A stretch of DNA of 49,202 bases from Paraburkholderia tagetis. GTDB taxonomy: Bacteria > Pseudomonadota > Gammaproteobacteria > Burkholderiales > Burkholderiaceae. The stretch spans positions 1 to 49,202 of the forward strand of contig NZ_JAKLJA010000044.1 of assembly GCF_022213065.1 (NCBI RefSeq), read 5' to 3'. The notes below the pieces were generated by a model, which made no database searches, was not told the DNA's origin, and worked only from the letters and a program-made list of their open reading frames with translations. Both the position numbers and the translations under genes were made by a program. Shown here piece by piece: positions 7,496 to 16,022 of the stretch. Numbering within the stretch: position 1 is the stretch's first letter; each line of letters begins with the position of its first letter.

Positions 7496-8239
7496 ATGAC
7501 GACACTTCCCACTCGCGCGCTGTTTCGCGAAGACGCCTACCTCACGCAGTGCGACGCCACGGTGATCGCCGTTGGCGAGGACGGCGTGCGGCTCGACCAG
7601 ACTGTGTTCTATCCGCTCGGCGGCGGCCAGGCCGGCGACGCCGGCGCGCTCGTACTCGCCGACGGCACGCGCATCGAGATCGCCGATACGCGCAAGGCCA
7701 AGTTCGAAGGCGCGACGCCCGACGACGCGCTGCACGTCCCCGCGCCGGGCCAGGAGGCGCTGCTTGCGCGTCTCGCCGCCGGCGAGCGCGTGCGCGCGGA
7801 GATCGATTGGGCACGCCGTCATCGGCATATGCGCTTGCATACGGCAAGCCACCTGATGTGCGCGGTCTTGCCCTATGCGGTGGACGGCTGCAGCATCACG
7901 ACGGAGTACGCGCGTCTGGATTTCGCGACCGTAGAGCCGATCGAGCGCGAGATGGTCGAGGCGCGTCTTGCCGAACTGGTGGCGGGGGCGCATCCCGTGG
8001 CCACCGAATGGATCACCGACGACGAAATGCAGCAACGCCCCGAGCTCGTGCGCACGATGAGCGTGAAGCCGCCGATGGGGCTCGGGCGCGTGCGTCTCCT
8101 GCGCATCGAGAACGTCGACCTTCAGCCGTGTGGTGGCACGCACGTGCGCAACACCGAAGAGATCGGCCGGCTGCGCGTGGCGAAGCTCGAAAAGAAGAGC
8201 GCGCGCACGCGCCGGCTCGTGCTGGAGCTGACCGAATGA
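7496..8239 (+). CDS. AlaX-like alanyl-tRNA editing protein
   Basis: A free-standing editing domain that hydrolyses Ser-tRNA(Ala) (or Gly-tRNA(Ala)) made in error. The 247-residue protein begins with the AlaRS second-domain region (QTVFYPLGGGQAGDAG) and carries the zinc-binding editing motif HTASHLMCAVL (H-x3-H) and the second ligand set CGGTHVRNTEEIG. It is the AlaX-M size class, lacking the aminoacylation domain. The next gene overlaps its stop by ATGA, so the two are co-translated. Confidence 0.92.
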   Translation: MTTLPTRALFREDAYLTQCDATVIAVGEDGVRLDQTVFYPLGGGQAGDAGALVLADGTRIEIADTRKAKFEGATPDDALHVPAPGQEALLARLAAGERVRAEIDWARRHRHMRLHTASHLMCAVLPYAVDGCSITTEYARLDFATVEPIEREMVEARLAELVAGAHPVATEWITDDEMQQRPELVRTMSVKPPMGLGRVRLLRIENVDLQPCGGTHVRNTEEIGRLRVAKLEKKSARTRRLVLELTE

Positions 8240-8856
8240 GCGTCGCGCCGAACCCTGCTCGCGCTCGGGACGAGGTTGATCCGCGCGCTCGCGAGGTGCT
8301 CGACTTCTGGTTCGGCTCGCCCGGCTCGGAAGAATTTGGCCGCGCACGCAAGATGTGGTTTCACAAGGACGAGGCGTTCGATGCGCACTTGCTCGAACGC
8401 TTTGGCGCGCTGCTCGACGCCGCGTGCGCGGACGAGCTCGACGCCTGGTGCGCGACGCCCGAAGGCGCGCTGGCCCTCGTGATTCTGCTCGATCAGTTCT
8501 CGCGCAACTGCCATCGCGGCACGCCGCGCGCGTTTTCCGCCGACGACAAGGCGCTCGGTATCGCGCGCGCGATGGTGGCGAGCGGCGCCGATCAGCGCCT
8601 GCCGAGCCTGCAGCATCGCGTGTTCGCGTATCTGCCGTTCGAGCATGCGGAATCGGCCGATGCGCAGCGCGAGTCACTGCGGCTCTTCGGCGAGCTCGCG
8701 AAAGATCCAGAAGGTAAGGGATACTACGATTTCGCGCTGCGCCACGCGGCAGTCATCGAACGCTTCGGGCGCTTCCCGCACCGCAATGCGCAGCTCGGGC
8801 GCCCGGCCAGCGACGCCGAAGCCGCGTTTTTGCGCGAGCCGGGCTCTGCGTTCTAG
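8236..8856 (+). CDS. DUF924 family protein
   Basis: A 206-residue protein recognised by VLDFWFG near the N-terminus, the ARKMWFHKDEAFD segment, LVILLDQFSRNCHRGTPRAF and a YLPFEHAES block, all characteristic of DUF924, an all-helical family distantly like tetratricopeptide folds. Its biochemical function is not established. The start is fixed by ATGA overlap with the alaX stop. A GC-rich hairpin lies just downstream. Confidence 0.88.
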   Translation: MSVAPNPARARDEVDPRAREVLDFWFGSPGSEEFGRARKMWFHKDEAFDAHLLERFGALLDAACADELDAWCATPEGALALVILLDQFSRNCHRGTPRAFSADDKALGIARAMVASGADQRLPSLQHRVFAYLPFEHAESADAQRESLRLFGELAKDPEGKGYYDFALRHAAVIERFGRFPHRNAQLGRPASDAEAAFLREPGSAF

Positions 8857-8865
8857 CGGGCAGGG

Positions 8866-8889
8866 CGGGCGCGCCGTGCGCCCGTTCTT
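8866..8889. terminator. Hairpin between convergent DUF924 and SDR genes
   Basis: CGGGCGC (8866-8872) and GCGCCCG (8878-8884) form a perfect 7-bp stem with a 5-nt loop, followed by TTCTT. It sits between convergent genes and probably ends transcription of the alaX-DUF924 pair, though the T tract is weak. Confidence 0.5.
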
Positions 8890-8910
8890 GCGAAAAGCCC
8901 GGCTTGTCGC

Positions 8911-9657
8911 TCAGCGCCCGCCGCTCACGTCGAGCAGGGCGCCTGTCACGTACGACGCCGCATCGCTCAGGAGCCACACGATCGTTTGCGCCACTTCGTC
9001 GGCACTGCCCGGACGCCCGAGCGGCGTTTGCGCGCCGAGCACGGCCGCGCGTTCGGGCCGGCCGCCGCTCGCGTGAATTTCCGTGTCGATGAGGCCGGGC
9101 CGCACCGCATTCACGCGCACGCCCTGGGGGCCGAGCTCCTTGGCGAGGCCGATCGTCATCGTGTCGATGGCGCCCTTGGACGACGCATAGTCGACGTACT
9201 CGTTGGGCGAACCGAGGCGCGACGCCGCCGACGACACATTCACGATCGAGCCGCCATCGCCGCCGCGATCCTTCGACATGCGCCGCGCCGCTTCGCGCGC
9301 GCACAGGAATGCGCCGTAGACGTTCACGTCGAACATGCGTTTGAGACGCGCGGCGTCCATGTCGGCGACGCGCGACGAGGGCGCGACGATGCCCGCGTTG
9401 TTCACGAGCGCATCGATGCGGCCGTAGGCCGATTCGAGCGTGTCGAACATCGCGACCACATCGGCTTCGCTCGCCACGTCGCCGCGCAGCACGCGCGCGT
9501 GGCCGCCCGCGCGGCCCACCTCGGCCGCGGTTTCTTCGGCGGCTGGTTCGTTGTGCAGATAATTCACGCCCACGGTCCAGCCGTGCGCGCCGAGCAGCCG
9601 CGCGCACGCGCGGCCGATGCCTCGACTCGCGCCGGTAATCAGAACGACCTTGCCCAT
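8911..9657 (-). CDS. Short-chain dehydrogenase/reductase (SDR), classical type
   Basis: A 248-residue NAD(P)-dependent oxidoreductase of unknown substrate. The Rossmann motif TGASRGIG is at residues 8-15, NNAG at about 86-89, and the catalytic Ser and Tyr-x3-Lys are in NVSSAAS and YVDYASSKG. A VRPGLIDTEIHA segment and the C-terminal VTGALLDVSGGR complete a canonical SDR. ATG 9657 has a GGAGGT-like box upstream. It is like FabG in form but lies away from fatty acid genes, so FabG is not assigned. It is 57 bp downstream of the LOG-family gene on the same strand. Confidence 0.9.
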   Translation of the reverse strand: MGKVVLITGASRGIGRACARLLGAHGWTVGVNYLHNEPAAEETAAEVGRAGGHARVLRGDVASEADVVAMFDTLESAYGRIDALVNNAGIVAPSSRVADMDAARLKRMFDVNVYGAFLCAREAARRMSKDRGGDGGSIVNVSSAASRLGSPNEYVDYASSKGAIDTMTIGLAKELGPQGVRVNAVRPGLIDTEIHASGGRPERAAVLGAQTPLGRPGSADEVAQTIVWLLSDAASYVTGALLDVSGGR

Positions 9658-9714
9658 CTGTATGTGACCTCCTGTCGACCGGACCCGGCGCTTCGGCCAG
9701 GGCTCACATGCGGC

Positions 9715-10299
9715 TCAAACGCTTTCGCGCAGATCGGCCCACTTGTCCTTGGCGGGCGCGTGGTAGTGCTTGAGCTTGCCGATCAGCGCGGCGGGGTCGC
9801 TGTCGACTTGCAGCAGCTCGAGATAGGTCTGGCGCATGAAGCCTTCGCGCACGGTGTGTTCGAGCAGCGCCATGAGCGGGTTGTAGAAGCCGTCGATATT
9901 GAGCACGCCCACCGGCTTGTGGTGATAGCCGAGCTGCGCCCACGTGTAGACCTCGAACAGTTCTTCGAGCGTGCCCGCGCCGCCGGGCATCGCGACGAAG
10001 CCATCGGAGAGGTCGGCCATCATCTTCTTGCGCTGATGCATGTCGGGCACGACGTGCAGCTCCGTGAGGCCGTTGTGGCCCACTTCCTTGTCCACCAGCA
10101 GCTCGGGGATGACGCCAATCGCGCGGCCACCATGCGCCATCACGGTGTCGGCGATCACGCCCATCAGGCCCACCTTGCCGCCGCCGTAGACGAGCGCGAG
10201 ATTCGCATCGACGAGCGCGCGGCCGAACGCCTGCGCCGCCTCGTCGTAGACCGGTCGGGCTCCCATCGAGGAGCCGCAATATACGCAGACTGCTTTCAT
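9715..10299 (-). CDS. LOG family protein (cytokinin riboside 5'-monophosphate phosphoribohydrolase type)
   Basis: A 194-residue protein of the LOG/TIGR00730 family, enzymes that cleave the ribose-phosphate from nucleotide monophosphates. The family signatures are the N-terminal VCVYCGSS, GGGKVGLMG and the catalytic PGGAGTLEE (PGGxGTxxE). The length is usual. ATG 10299 is chosen because AAGGA lies about 9 nt upstream; TTG at 10308 would overlap the TetR gene. The 5-bp gap to the TetR stop implies one transcript. Confidence 0.9.
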   Translation of the reverse strand: MKAVCVYCGSSMGARPVYDEAAQAFGRALVDANLALVYGGGKVGLMGVIADTVMAHGGRAIGVIPELLVDKEVGHNGLTELHVVPDMHQRKKMMADLSDGFVAMPGGAGTLEELFEVYTWAQLGYHHKPVGVLNIDGFYNPLMALLEHTVREGFMRQTYLELLQVDSDPAALIGKLKHYHAPAKDKWADLRESV

Positions 10300-10304
10300 T
10301 CGCG

Positions 10305-11045
10305 TCAATCCTTGTTGTCCTTGGCGCCTGCAACGCCCGTCGCGCCCGTCGTGCCCTCGCGCGGCGGCAGGTAATCGTAGAACTCGCGCTTGGGCAGCTT
10401 GCCCGAGACGAGGTCGTCGAAGAGCTGGCGCGCGCGGCCGCGCAGATACGGCGCCATCATCGAGACGATCTGCACGCTCACCTGGTGCAGTTCATCCTGG
10501 ATCGCTTCCTGGTCGTTGTACTTGCGCGGATTCATCACGAACTGGTACGAGAGCCAGTACGTGGCAATCACGCCGATATTGGTCGAGATCACGTCGATCT
10601 CGTTGTGCGTGGCCACCATCTCGCCGTCTTCCACGAGTTGCTCGCAGAACTGCTTCGCGAAGTGCACCTTGTGGCTGATGATCTGCTTGAAATGCATCTC
10701 CAGCGTGCGATTGCGCGCGAGCAGATCGTTCAGGTCGCGGTAGAGGAAGCGGTAGCGCCACGTGAAATCGACCATGTATTGCAGATACGCCCACATCTCG
10801 TCGATGGTGGCGCGATGGTCGTCGGGGAAACGCAGACGCTTTTCGATCTCCTGCTCGAACTGGCTGAAGATGCTGTTGATGATGTCGTCTTTGTTGCGGA
10901 AGTGGTAGTACAGGTTGCCTGGACTGATCTCCATTTCCTCGGCGATGGTCGTCGTGGTGACGTTGGGCTCGCCGATCTCGTTGAACAGCTTCAACGACAG
11001 CTCAAGAATCCGTTCGCGTGTACGGCGGGGAGGTTTGGAATCCAT
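10305..11045 (-). CDS. TetR/AcrR-family transcriptional regulator
   Basis: The 246-residue protein has an N-terminal helix-turn-helix (RILELSLKLFNEIGE, then VTTTTIAEEMEISPGNLYYHF, residues about 11-50) and a long ligand-binding domain with aromatic-rich helices (MVDFTWRYRFLYRDL). The length is at the upper end for TetR, with an extra charged and Gly/Ala C-terminal tail. The gene is preceded by a palindrome around its own -10 box, which suggests autorepression. The downstream LOG gene is probably in its operon; the effector is unknown. Confidence 0.9.
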   Translation of the reverse strand: MDSKPPRRTRERILELSLKLFNEIGEPNVTTTTIAEEMEISPGNLYYHFRNKDDIINSIFSQFEQEIEKRLRFPDDHRATIDEMWAYLQYMVDFTWRYRFLYRDLNDLLARNRTLEMHFKQIISHKVHFAKQFCEQLVEDGEMVATHNEIDVISTNIGVIATYWLSYQFVMNPRKYNDQEAIQDELHQVSVQIVSMMAPYLRGRARQLFDDLVSGKLPKREFYDYLPPREGTTGATGVAGAKDNKD

Positions 11046-11141
11046 GTCGTCCGGCCTTGGATGTGCGGCGTCGGGCCTGCAACGCTGCGCGCTTGTGCGA
11101 AGCGCCGTCTGCCCGGACGCGGGTGGTCGTTTTTTAAGACT

Positions 11142-11162
11142 GTCGGTCGATTATAAACCGAC
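11142..11162 (-). promoter_or_regulatory. TetR promoter -10 box flanked by an inverted repeat
   Basis: On the minus strand a perfect TATAAT lies at 11155-11150. It is enclosed by GTCGGT (11142-11147) and ACCGAC (11157-11162), a 6-bp dyad with a 9-bp spacer. No strong -35 box is visible. The position fits an autoregulatory operator of the TetR gene starting at 11045, about 100 bp downstream. Confidence 0.55.
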
Positions 11163-11217
11163 GATCCTGGCACAAAGCCAGCGCGTCCGGCAAGCGGGGT
11201 ATGAACGGGCCTGGGGT

Positions 11218-11811
11218 TCAGCGTATGCCGAGCCAGTGCAGCAGCGCGGGGCCGAAGCGCGGCACGAGGATCAAACCCCAGGCCATCACGCAGGTGAGGA
11301 GCGCGACCGTCACGGCGGCGCTGCCGAGATCCTTGGCGCGGCCCGAAAGCTCGTTGCGTTCGAGGCCGATGCGATCGACGGCGTTTTCGATGCTCGAATT
11401 GAGCAGTTCGACGATCAGCACCAGCATCACCGAGCCCAGCAGCAGCACGCGTTCGACCGGCTCGACCGGCACGAATATGCCGATGGGCACGAGGATGGCC
11501 GCGAGCGTGAGCTCCTGGCGAAACGCGCTTTCTTCGCGGATGGCGACGCGAAAGCCCTTGATCGAATATTTGAGCGCGTTCCAGGCGCGCATGACGCCGC
11601 GGTTGCCCTTATAGGGGTTGAACGGTAGCGGGGCCAGCGGGTCGTCCGGGCCGAGCGGCTCGTGCAGATGCGCGGGCTCCGGTGGCTCGGGCGGTTCGGG
11701 CCGGCTGGATGGCCGTGGCGGTTCGCGATGCGAGGCGCGCTCGCCCGCGCGCGGCGTGTTTGCGGCGGACGCGTTGGTCACTTTGGGCGGTGAGGAAGGA
11801 CGTGGGGCCAT
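11218..11811 (-). CDS. dgkA: Diacylglycerol kinase (prokaryotic DgkA type)
   Basis: A small integral membrane kinase that phosphorylates diacylglycerol to phosphatidic acid, recycling lipid from envelope glycan synthesis. The C-terminal 125 residues are diagnostic: NALKYSIKGFRVAIREE, the ELLNSSIENAVDRIG active-site motif and AKDLGSAAV, with three membrane helices. About 65 residues before the domain are Pro/Glu/Arg-rich and disordered-looking, unlike the roughly 120-residue enterobacterial enzyme. ATG 11811 is a best guess because there is no clear ribosome-binding site; ATG 11925 would add 38 residues. It lies downstream of the glycosyltransferase/phosphoesterase pair on the same strand. Confidence 0.85.
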   Translation of the reverse strand: MAPRPSSPPKVTNASAANTPRAGERASHREPPRPSSRPEPPEPPEPAHLHEPLGPDDPLAPLPFNPYKGNRGVMRAWNALKYSIKGFRVAIREESAFRQELTLAAILVPIGIFVPVEPVERVLLLGSVMLVLIVELLNSSIENAVDRIGLERNELSGRAKDLGSAAVTVALLTCVMAWGLILVPRFGPALLHWLGIR

Positions 11812-11965
11812 AACAAACGGAATCGATGCCGCAGTATCGCACGCGTCCTCCGCCGCTGCGCGGGGCGTGGCGGCAAGCGTCTGGCCGCCGTCGTCGGCGC
11901 CGGGTGCGGTGGAGGCGCGGGTCATCGGCTTCGTTGCGGGCCGCGGGCTGTGCTCAAAGCGGCGC

Positions 11966-12997
11966 TCAGGCCGCCGCGCCCGATTCCTGCATCGCCGTGC
12001 GCGGGCGCGGCTTCAGGTGCGAGGCGAATTGCTCGGACGCGGCCATCCACGAGAAGCGCTCGGCCCACGCGCGCGCCGTGGCGCGGTCGATCTTGAGCGC
12101 CTCCAGACAGGCCTCGCGCAGATCCTCGTTCATCGCGCCCGCGCTACCCGTGCCGAGCACGTCGATCGGACCCGTGACGGGGTAGGCGGCCACCGGCGTG
12201 CCGCACGCGAGCGCCTCGAGCAGTACGAGGCCGAACGTGTCGGTGCGGCTCGGGAACACGAACACGTCGGCGGCGGCATAAACCTTGGCGAGTTCGGGCT
12301 GGCTCAGCACGCCCAGATAGTTGGCCTGGGGATAGCGCGACTTGAGCTCGGCGAGCGCCGGGCCTTCGCCGCAGACCCACTTCGAACCCGGCAGATCGAG
12401 CTTGAGGAAGGCTTCGACGTTCTTCTCCACGGCGACGCGCCCCACGTACAGAAAGATCGGGCGCGCGGTGTTGAGCACCTTCGACTCCATCGGCTGGAAG
12501 ATGTCGAGATCGACGCCGCGCGTCCACAGCACGACGTTCGTGAAGCCGAACTTCTCGAGGTCGGTTTTCACGACGGGCGTGGGCGCCATTACCGCGAGCG
12601 AGGGCTTGTGGAACCAGCGCAGGAAGCGATAGGTGACGTCGAGCGGAATGCCGAAGCGTGCCTGCACGTACTCGGGAAAGCGCGTGTGATAGGCGGTCGT
12701 GAACGGCAGGTCGTGGTCGATCGCGTAGCGGCGCGCGGCGAGCCCGAGCGGGCCTTCGGTGGCGATGTGGATCGCGTCGGGCCCAAACGCGTCGATGCGC
12801 TTGTGCAGGTGGCGCTTGGGCAGCAGCGAGAGCCGGATTTCCGGGTACGTCGGGCACGGCACCGTGCGGAACTCGAGCGGCGTAAGCAAGTCGACCTGAT
12901 GTCCGAGTGCGATGAGCTCGCGCGTCGTGTTCTTGAGTGTCCGTACCACGCCGTTGACTTGCGGCTCCCATGCATCGGTCACGATCATTACTTTCAT
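11966..12997 (-). CDS. Glycosyltransferase family 4 (GT-B), alpha-mannosyltransferase-like
   Basis: A 343-residue GT-B enzyme. It opens with MKVMIVTDAWEPQVNGVVRTL, the acceptor-side glycine loop of the GDP-mannose-dependent mannosyltransferase/SqdX-like group. The donor side has YVGRVAVEKN and the E-x7-E-like segment SRTDTFGLVLLEALACG. ATG 12997 begins the family motif directly; an upstream ATG at 13048 would overlap the previous gene. It lies 40 bp downstream of a calcineurin-like phosphoesterase, a pairing suggesting glycolipid synthesis, possibly on a diacylglycerol-type acceptor given dgkA downstream (inference). Confidence 0.88.
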   Translation of the reverse strand: MKVMIVTDAWEPQVNGVVRTLKNTTRELIALGHQVDLLTPLEFRTVPCPTYPEIRLSLLPKRHLHKRIDAFGPDAIHIATEGPLGLAARRYAIDHDLPFTTAYHTRFPEYVQARFGIPLDVTYRFLRWFHKPSLAVMAPTPVVKTDLEKFGFTNVVLWTRGVDLDIFQPMESKVLNTARPIFLYVGRVAVEKNVEAFLKLDLPGSKWVCGEGPALAELKSRYPQANYLGVLSQPELAKVYAAADVFVFPSRTDTFGLVLLEALACGTPVAAYPVTGPIDVLGTGSAGAMNEDLREACLEALKIDRATARAWAERFSWMAASEQFASHLKPRPRTAMQESGAAA

Positions 12998-13037
12998 CGG
13001 TCGTCGGCCCTCGGTTTTCGTGTGTTGGAGTGGTGGC

Positions 13038-13991
13038 TCAGGCGGCACTCACGCGAGCCTTGCGCGTCGCGCCCTGCGCCTGGGGCGCCTGCATCACCGT
13101 CCAGTAGACGATGCGCAACTCACCCTCGAAGGTTTCGACGAGCGCCGAGAGGCTTTCCACCCAGTCGCCGTCGTTGCAGTAGAGCATTTCGTCAATCTCG
13201 CGGATCTCGGCCTTGTGGATGTGTCCGCAGACCACCCCGTCGCAACCGCGCCGGCGCGCTTCGTCGGTCATCACGCGCTCGAACGACGAGATGAAGTTCA
13301 CCGCGTTCTTGACCTGATGCTTGAGGTACTGCGAGAGCGACCAGTACTGGAATCCGAGCTTCGCGCGGATACGGTTGAACCAGCGGTTCAGCACCAGGAT
13401 CAGCGTGTAGGCCGAGTCGCCGAGATAGGCGAGCCATTTGGCATGCTGGATCACGCCGTCGAAGAGATCGCCGTGCACGACCCACAGGCGCTTGCCGGCA
13501 AGCGTCGTATGGAACGCTTCCTCGCGCACCTGGATGTCGCCGAACGCTAGGTCGCAGAACTGGCGCGCGCCTTCGTCATGATTGCCCGGGATGTAGACCA
13601 CCTGGGTGCCCTTGCGCGCCTTGCGCAGGACCTTTTGCACGACGTCGTTGTGCGCCTGCGGCCAGTACCAGCCTTTGCGCAGTTGCCAGCCGTCGATGAT
13701 GTCGCCGACGAGATACAGGTACTCCGAATCGTTATGGCGCAGGAAGTCGAGCAGATAGTTCGCCTGGCAGCCGTTGGTGCCGAGATGAATGTCGGAGAGC
13801 CAGATCGTGCGATAGCGATGCGCGGCGGGGTGATCGTCGTCGTGGGCGGCGGGGGACGGCGCGCTCTTCAAGGGCAATGGCAGGGGCAGCGTGGGCACCG
13901 TGGCGTCCGGACCGGGATGGAAGGCGGCGGGATCGGCGCTGGGCCCGGTGGTCTGCCGGAATAGTGGGGTCGCGGACGTCTTCTGGGCCAT
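13038..13991 (-). CDS. Calcineurin-like metallophosphoesterase, UDP-2,3-diacylglucosamine diphosphatase-like
   Basis: The 317-residue protein has the complete dimetal site: SDIHLG, VGDIIDGW, GNHDEG, VVHGDLFD and CGHIHKAE. These resemble LpxH-type hydrolases, but the protein is about 70 residues longer, with a Pro/Ala-rich N-terminal extension (1-58) before YRTIWLSDIHLG and an Ala-rich C-terminus. Enzymes of this group act on nucleotide-sugar or lipid-linked pyrophosphates. Adjacency to a GT4 enzyme suggests joint work on a glycolipid. Because it is not the canonical LpxH form, I give no symbol. The start ATG 13991 has only a weak ribosome-binding site. Confidence 0.87.
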   Translation of the reverse strand: MAQKTSATPLFRQTTGPSADPAAFHPGPDATVPTLPLPLPLKSAPSPAAHDDDHPAAHRYRTIWLSDIHLGTNGCQANYLLDFLRHNDSEYLYLVGDIIDGWQLRKGWYWPQAHNDVVQKVLRKARKGTQVVYIPGNHDEGARQFCDLAFGDIQVREEAFHTTLAGKRLWVVHGDLFDGVIQHAKWLAYLGDSAYTLILVLNRWFNRIRAKLGFQYWSLSQYLKHQVKNAVNFISSFERVMTDEARRRGCDGVVCGHIHKAEIREIDEMLYCNDGDWVESLSALVETFEGELRIVYWTVMQAPQAQGATRKARVSAA

Positions 13992-14213
13992 GGCTCACGC
14001 GGCAGGTTGCAATACGCGCATTGCGCCATGGAGCCATGACGTTGCCATGACAGTCACGAGAAAGTCTTGTTACGCAGTCCATGTGAGATGGGCGCGGGCG
14101 CGCGCGAAGCCGCGCGGGGAGAGGGGCGAGGTCCTTTGCTGCGTGGTGGCTTGTGCGAACGGCGGCGCCCGCGCACCGTGCCGTGACGCTTTGATGACGT
14201 GGCGGCTTCCTGC

Positions 14214-14741
14214 TTATCTCGGCACGGCCACGATGCGCGTTCCGGCAATCCGGTCGTGCAGGAACTGGCGCCCGGGCGCGAAGCGCGCGCTCGCGGCCCA
14301 CAACGCGAACCAGGCGACCTCGAGCACGAGCGTGTGCGGCACCGTGAGATTCAGGAGCGGATGCAGCACGAGCGGCGGCAGGAACCACAGCCAGGCAGCG
14401 AGGTAGCGCAGCGTGGCGCGGGCGAGTGAGGGCGGGGCGCCGTCGGGGCCGGTCACGCGCAGGCGCCAGGTTTTCATCGGCAGCGTCTGCCCGCCGCGAT
14501 GCCACAAACCGACGAAATAGACACCCGCCACGAGGATGATCCACGCGGCCATCAGGCGATGGTGGGTGTAGCCGTTGCGCTGCTGCAGAACGAGGCTCAA
14601 CGCGAGACCGGCGACGAAGATCACGCCAAAGAGCAGCACACCCTCATAAAGGAGCGCGGCGAGCCGGCGGCGCACGGTGACGGGCGGCAAGGGTGGTGCG
14701 GCTGTGCGGGTTGGCGTTGCGTTTGGCGCTTGGTTTGGCAT
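14214..14741 (-). CDS. RDD family membrane protein
   Basis: A 175-residue inner-membrane protein with the RDD-family pattern: RRLAALLYEGVLLFGVIF as the first membrane helix, a GQTLPMKTWRLRV loop, and QFLHDRIAGTRIV near the end. Four hydrophobic segments are visible. RDD proteins are of unclear role; some are linked to ion exchange or transport. It is the last gene of a minus-strand set led by an ECF sigma factor, 12 bp after the DUF3106 gene. No clear Shine-Dalgarno precedes ATG 14741. Confidence 0.87.
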   Translation of the reverse strand: MPNQAPNATPTRTAAPPLPPVTVRRRLAALLYEGVLLFGVIFVAGLALSLVLQQRNGYTHHRLMAAWIILVAGVYFVGLWHRGGQTLPMKTWRLRVTGPDGAPPSLARATLRYLAAWLWFLPPLVLHPLLNLTVPHTLVLEVAWFALWAASARFAPGRQFLHDRIAGTRIVAVPR

Positions 14742-14753
14742 TTAAACGCGGGC

Positions 14754-15566
14754 TTAGGACCCCTTGAACGCCGCGGGCGCCTCGGCGGGCGACACGGGCA
14801 CGGGAATGGCCGGCACGAAGCTGCCTGCCGCAGGAATGCTGGCCGCAAGCGCGGAAGCAGGCGGCGTGGGTAGCTGCCCGGACTTGCCCGGCTGATCCGG
14901 CAGCACTGGCGAGGACGCGCCGTGTGCACCCGAGGCGCCGGACGCCGTGCGCGCCCGCACGCGGTGTTCGCGCTCGTTCACGAGCCGTTCGATATCGCGA
15001 ATCTCGCTCTTGTTGCCGCTCGGCGGCGCGCTGACCACGGTGCGGCGCTTGCGCTCGCTGGCGGCGAGACGCTCTTTTTGTTCTTCGGAGAGTTGCTGGT
15101 ACGCCTTCCACGCGCGCTGACGCGCCTGCGCGGTCATCTCCTTGGACACCTGATAGTTTTCGCGCGCCACCCGGCGTTGCTCCGGCGTCATGCGCACCCA
15201 TTCGGTCATGCGTTCCTGCAGGTGCTTTTGCGCTTCAGGCGACATTTTCGGGTAACGCGCGGCGATCCTTAGCCATTTCCGCTTACGCGCGTCGCTGAAT
15301 TTGTCCCATTCGCTGGCAAAGGGCGCGAGCGCGACGCGTTGTGCGTCCGAGAGACGTGCCCAAGAGAGCGGGCCGGTGTTTTCGGTCGGCGGGGTGTATG
15401 GCACAGCAGCCGTGGCCTCGGCGCCGGAGGCCGGGGATTGCACCGCCGCCGCTGCGGGAGGCTCGGCGGCAGGCGCGGGATGAAAGCGCGGATACGTCGC
15501 TGCATACGACACGAGTGCCGCGACCGCAGATCCAATGACAACGGCCAGGCCGCGCTTGTAACTCAC
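14754..15566 (-). CDS. DUF3106 domain-containing protein
   Basis: A 270-residue protein with an N-terminal hydrophobic segment (about residues 8-24, likely signal anchor), a Pro/Ala-rich linker and a central helical, charged DUF3106 block (LSDAQRVALAPFASEWDKF, MSPEQR-like repeats, LSEEQKERLAASE). The low-complexity C-terminal tail is rich in Ala, Pro and Ser. The repeated pattern of M-x-P-E-x-R resembles periplasmic Spy/CpxP-like helical proteins, a weak analogy. It begins with GTG at 15566, with GGGGGA about 10 nt upstream. The function is unknown, and it lies inside the sigma-factor operon. Confidence 0.83.
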   Translation of the reverse strand: MSYKRGLAVVIGSAVAALVSYAATYPRFHPAPAAEPPAAAAVQSPASGAEATAAVPYTPPTENTGPLSWARLSDAQRVALAPFASEWDKFSDARKRKWLRIAARYPKMSPEAQKHLQERMTEWVRMTPEQRRVARENYQVSKEMTAQARQRAWKAYQQLSEEQKERLAASERKRRTVVSAPPSGNKSEIRDIERLVNEREHRVRARTASGASGAHGASSPVLPDQPGKSGQLPTPPASALAASIPAAGSFVPAIPVPVSPAEAPAAFKGS

Positions 15567-15584
15567 CTTCGTGAATCCCCCGCT

Positions 15585-16022
15585 TCAGTGCGCGCGTGAC
15601 AGGTACGCGTTGAACCCGTGGTCGAGGTAGGCCGTGAGCGGCAGGTCGTCGCTCAGCATGGCCGCGTCGATATCGGCGAGTTCCGCGGTGCGTTGTTGGT
15701 CTTCGAAGTACGCAATGGCGAACAGGCCCGCGACGAGCGCCGCGAGCGGCCAGGCGAGCGCGACGCGCGCGAGTGCGGCGCGGCGGCGCGGCGCCTTGAG
15801 CTCGCTCTTCACGGCGCCGGAGAGCGTGCCCGCCCCCGCGGCGGCGAACGCCGGCACGCGCACGAACACGGGCTGCTCGGCCTTCTTGCGGCTTAGCGCC
15901 GCCTTGCGGGCAGCGGCGAGACGGGTAGTGGTGGCAGTGGGCAAGCCCGCAGCGCTCTCGTCGAGCGCGCGGCGCATTGCCTGCACAAATTCTGTTTCTT
16001 TATTGTCAAGGGCGGAGCTCAT
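15585..16022 (-). CDS. DUF3619 family single-pass membrane protein, possible anti-sigma factor
   Basis: A 145-residue protein with a cytoplasmic N-terminal half rich in Arg and Lys, one hydrophobic segment (ALAWPLAALVAGLFAIAYF, about 93-111) and a short exterior C-terminus ending in LTAYLDHGFNAYLSRAH. The start overlaps the ECF sigma factor stop as ATGA, the usual arrangement of a sigma/anti-sigma pair. No ZAS-type H-x3-C-x2-C motif is present, so the anti-sigma role is inferred from context and topology only. Confidence 0.85.
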   Translation of the reverse strand: MSSALDNKETEFVQAMRRALDESAAGLPTATTTRLAAARKAALSRKKAEQPVFVRVPAFAAAGAGTLSGAVKSELKAPRRRAALARVALAWPLAALVAGLFAIAYFEDQQRTAELADIDAAMLSDDLPLTAYLDHGFNAYLSRAH

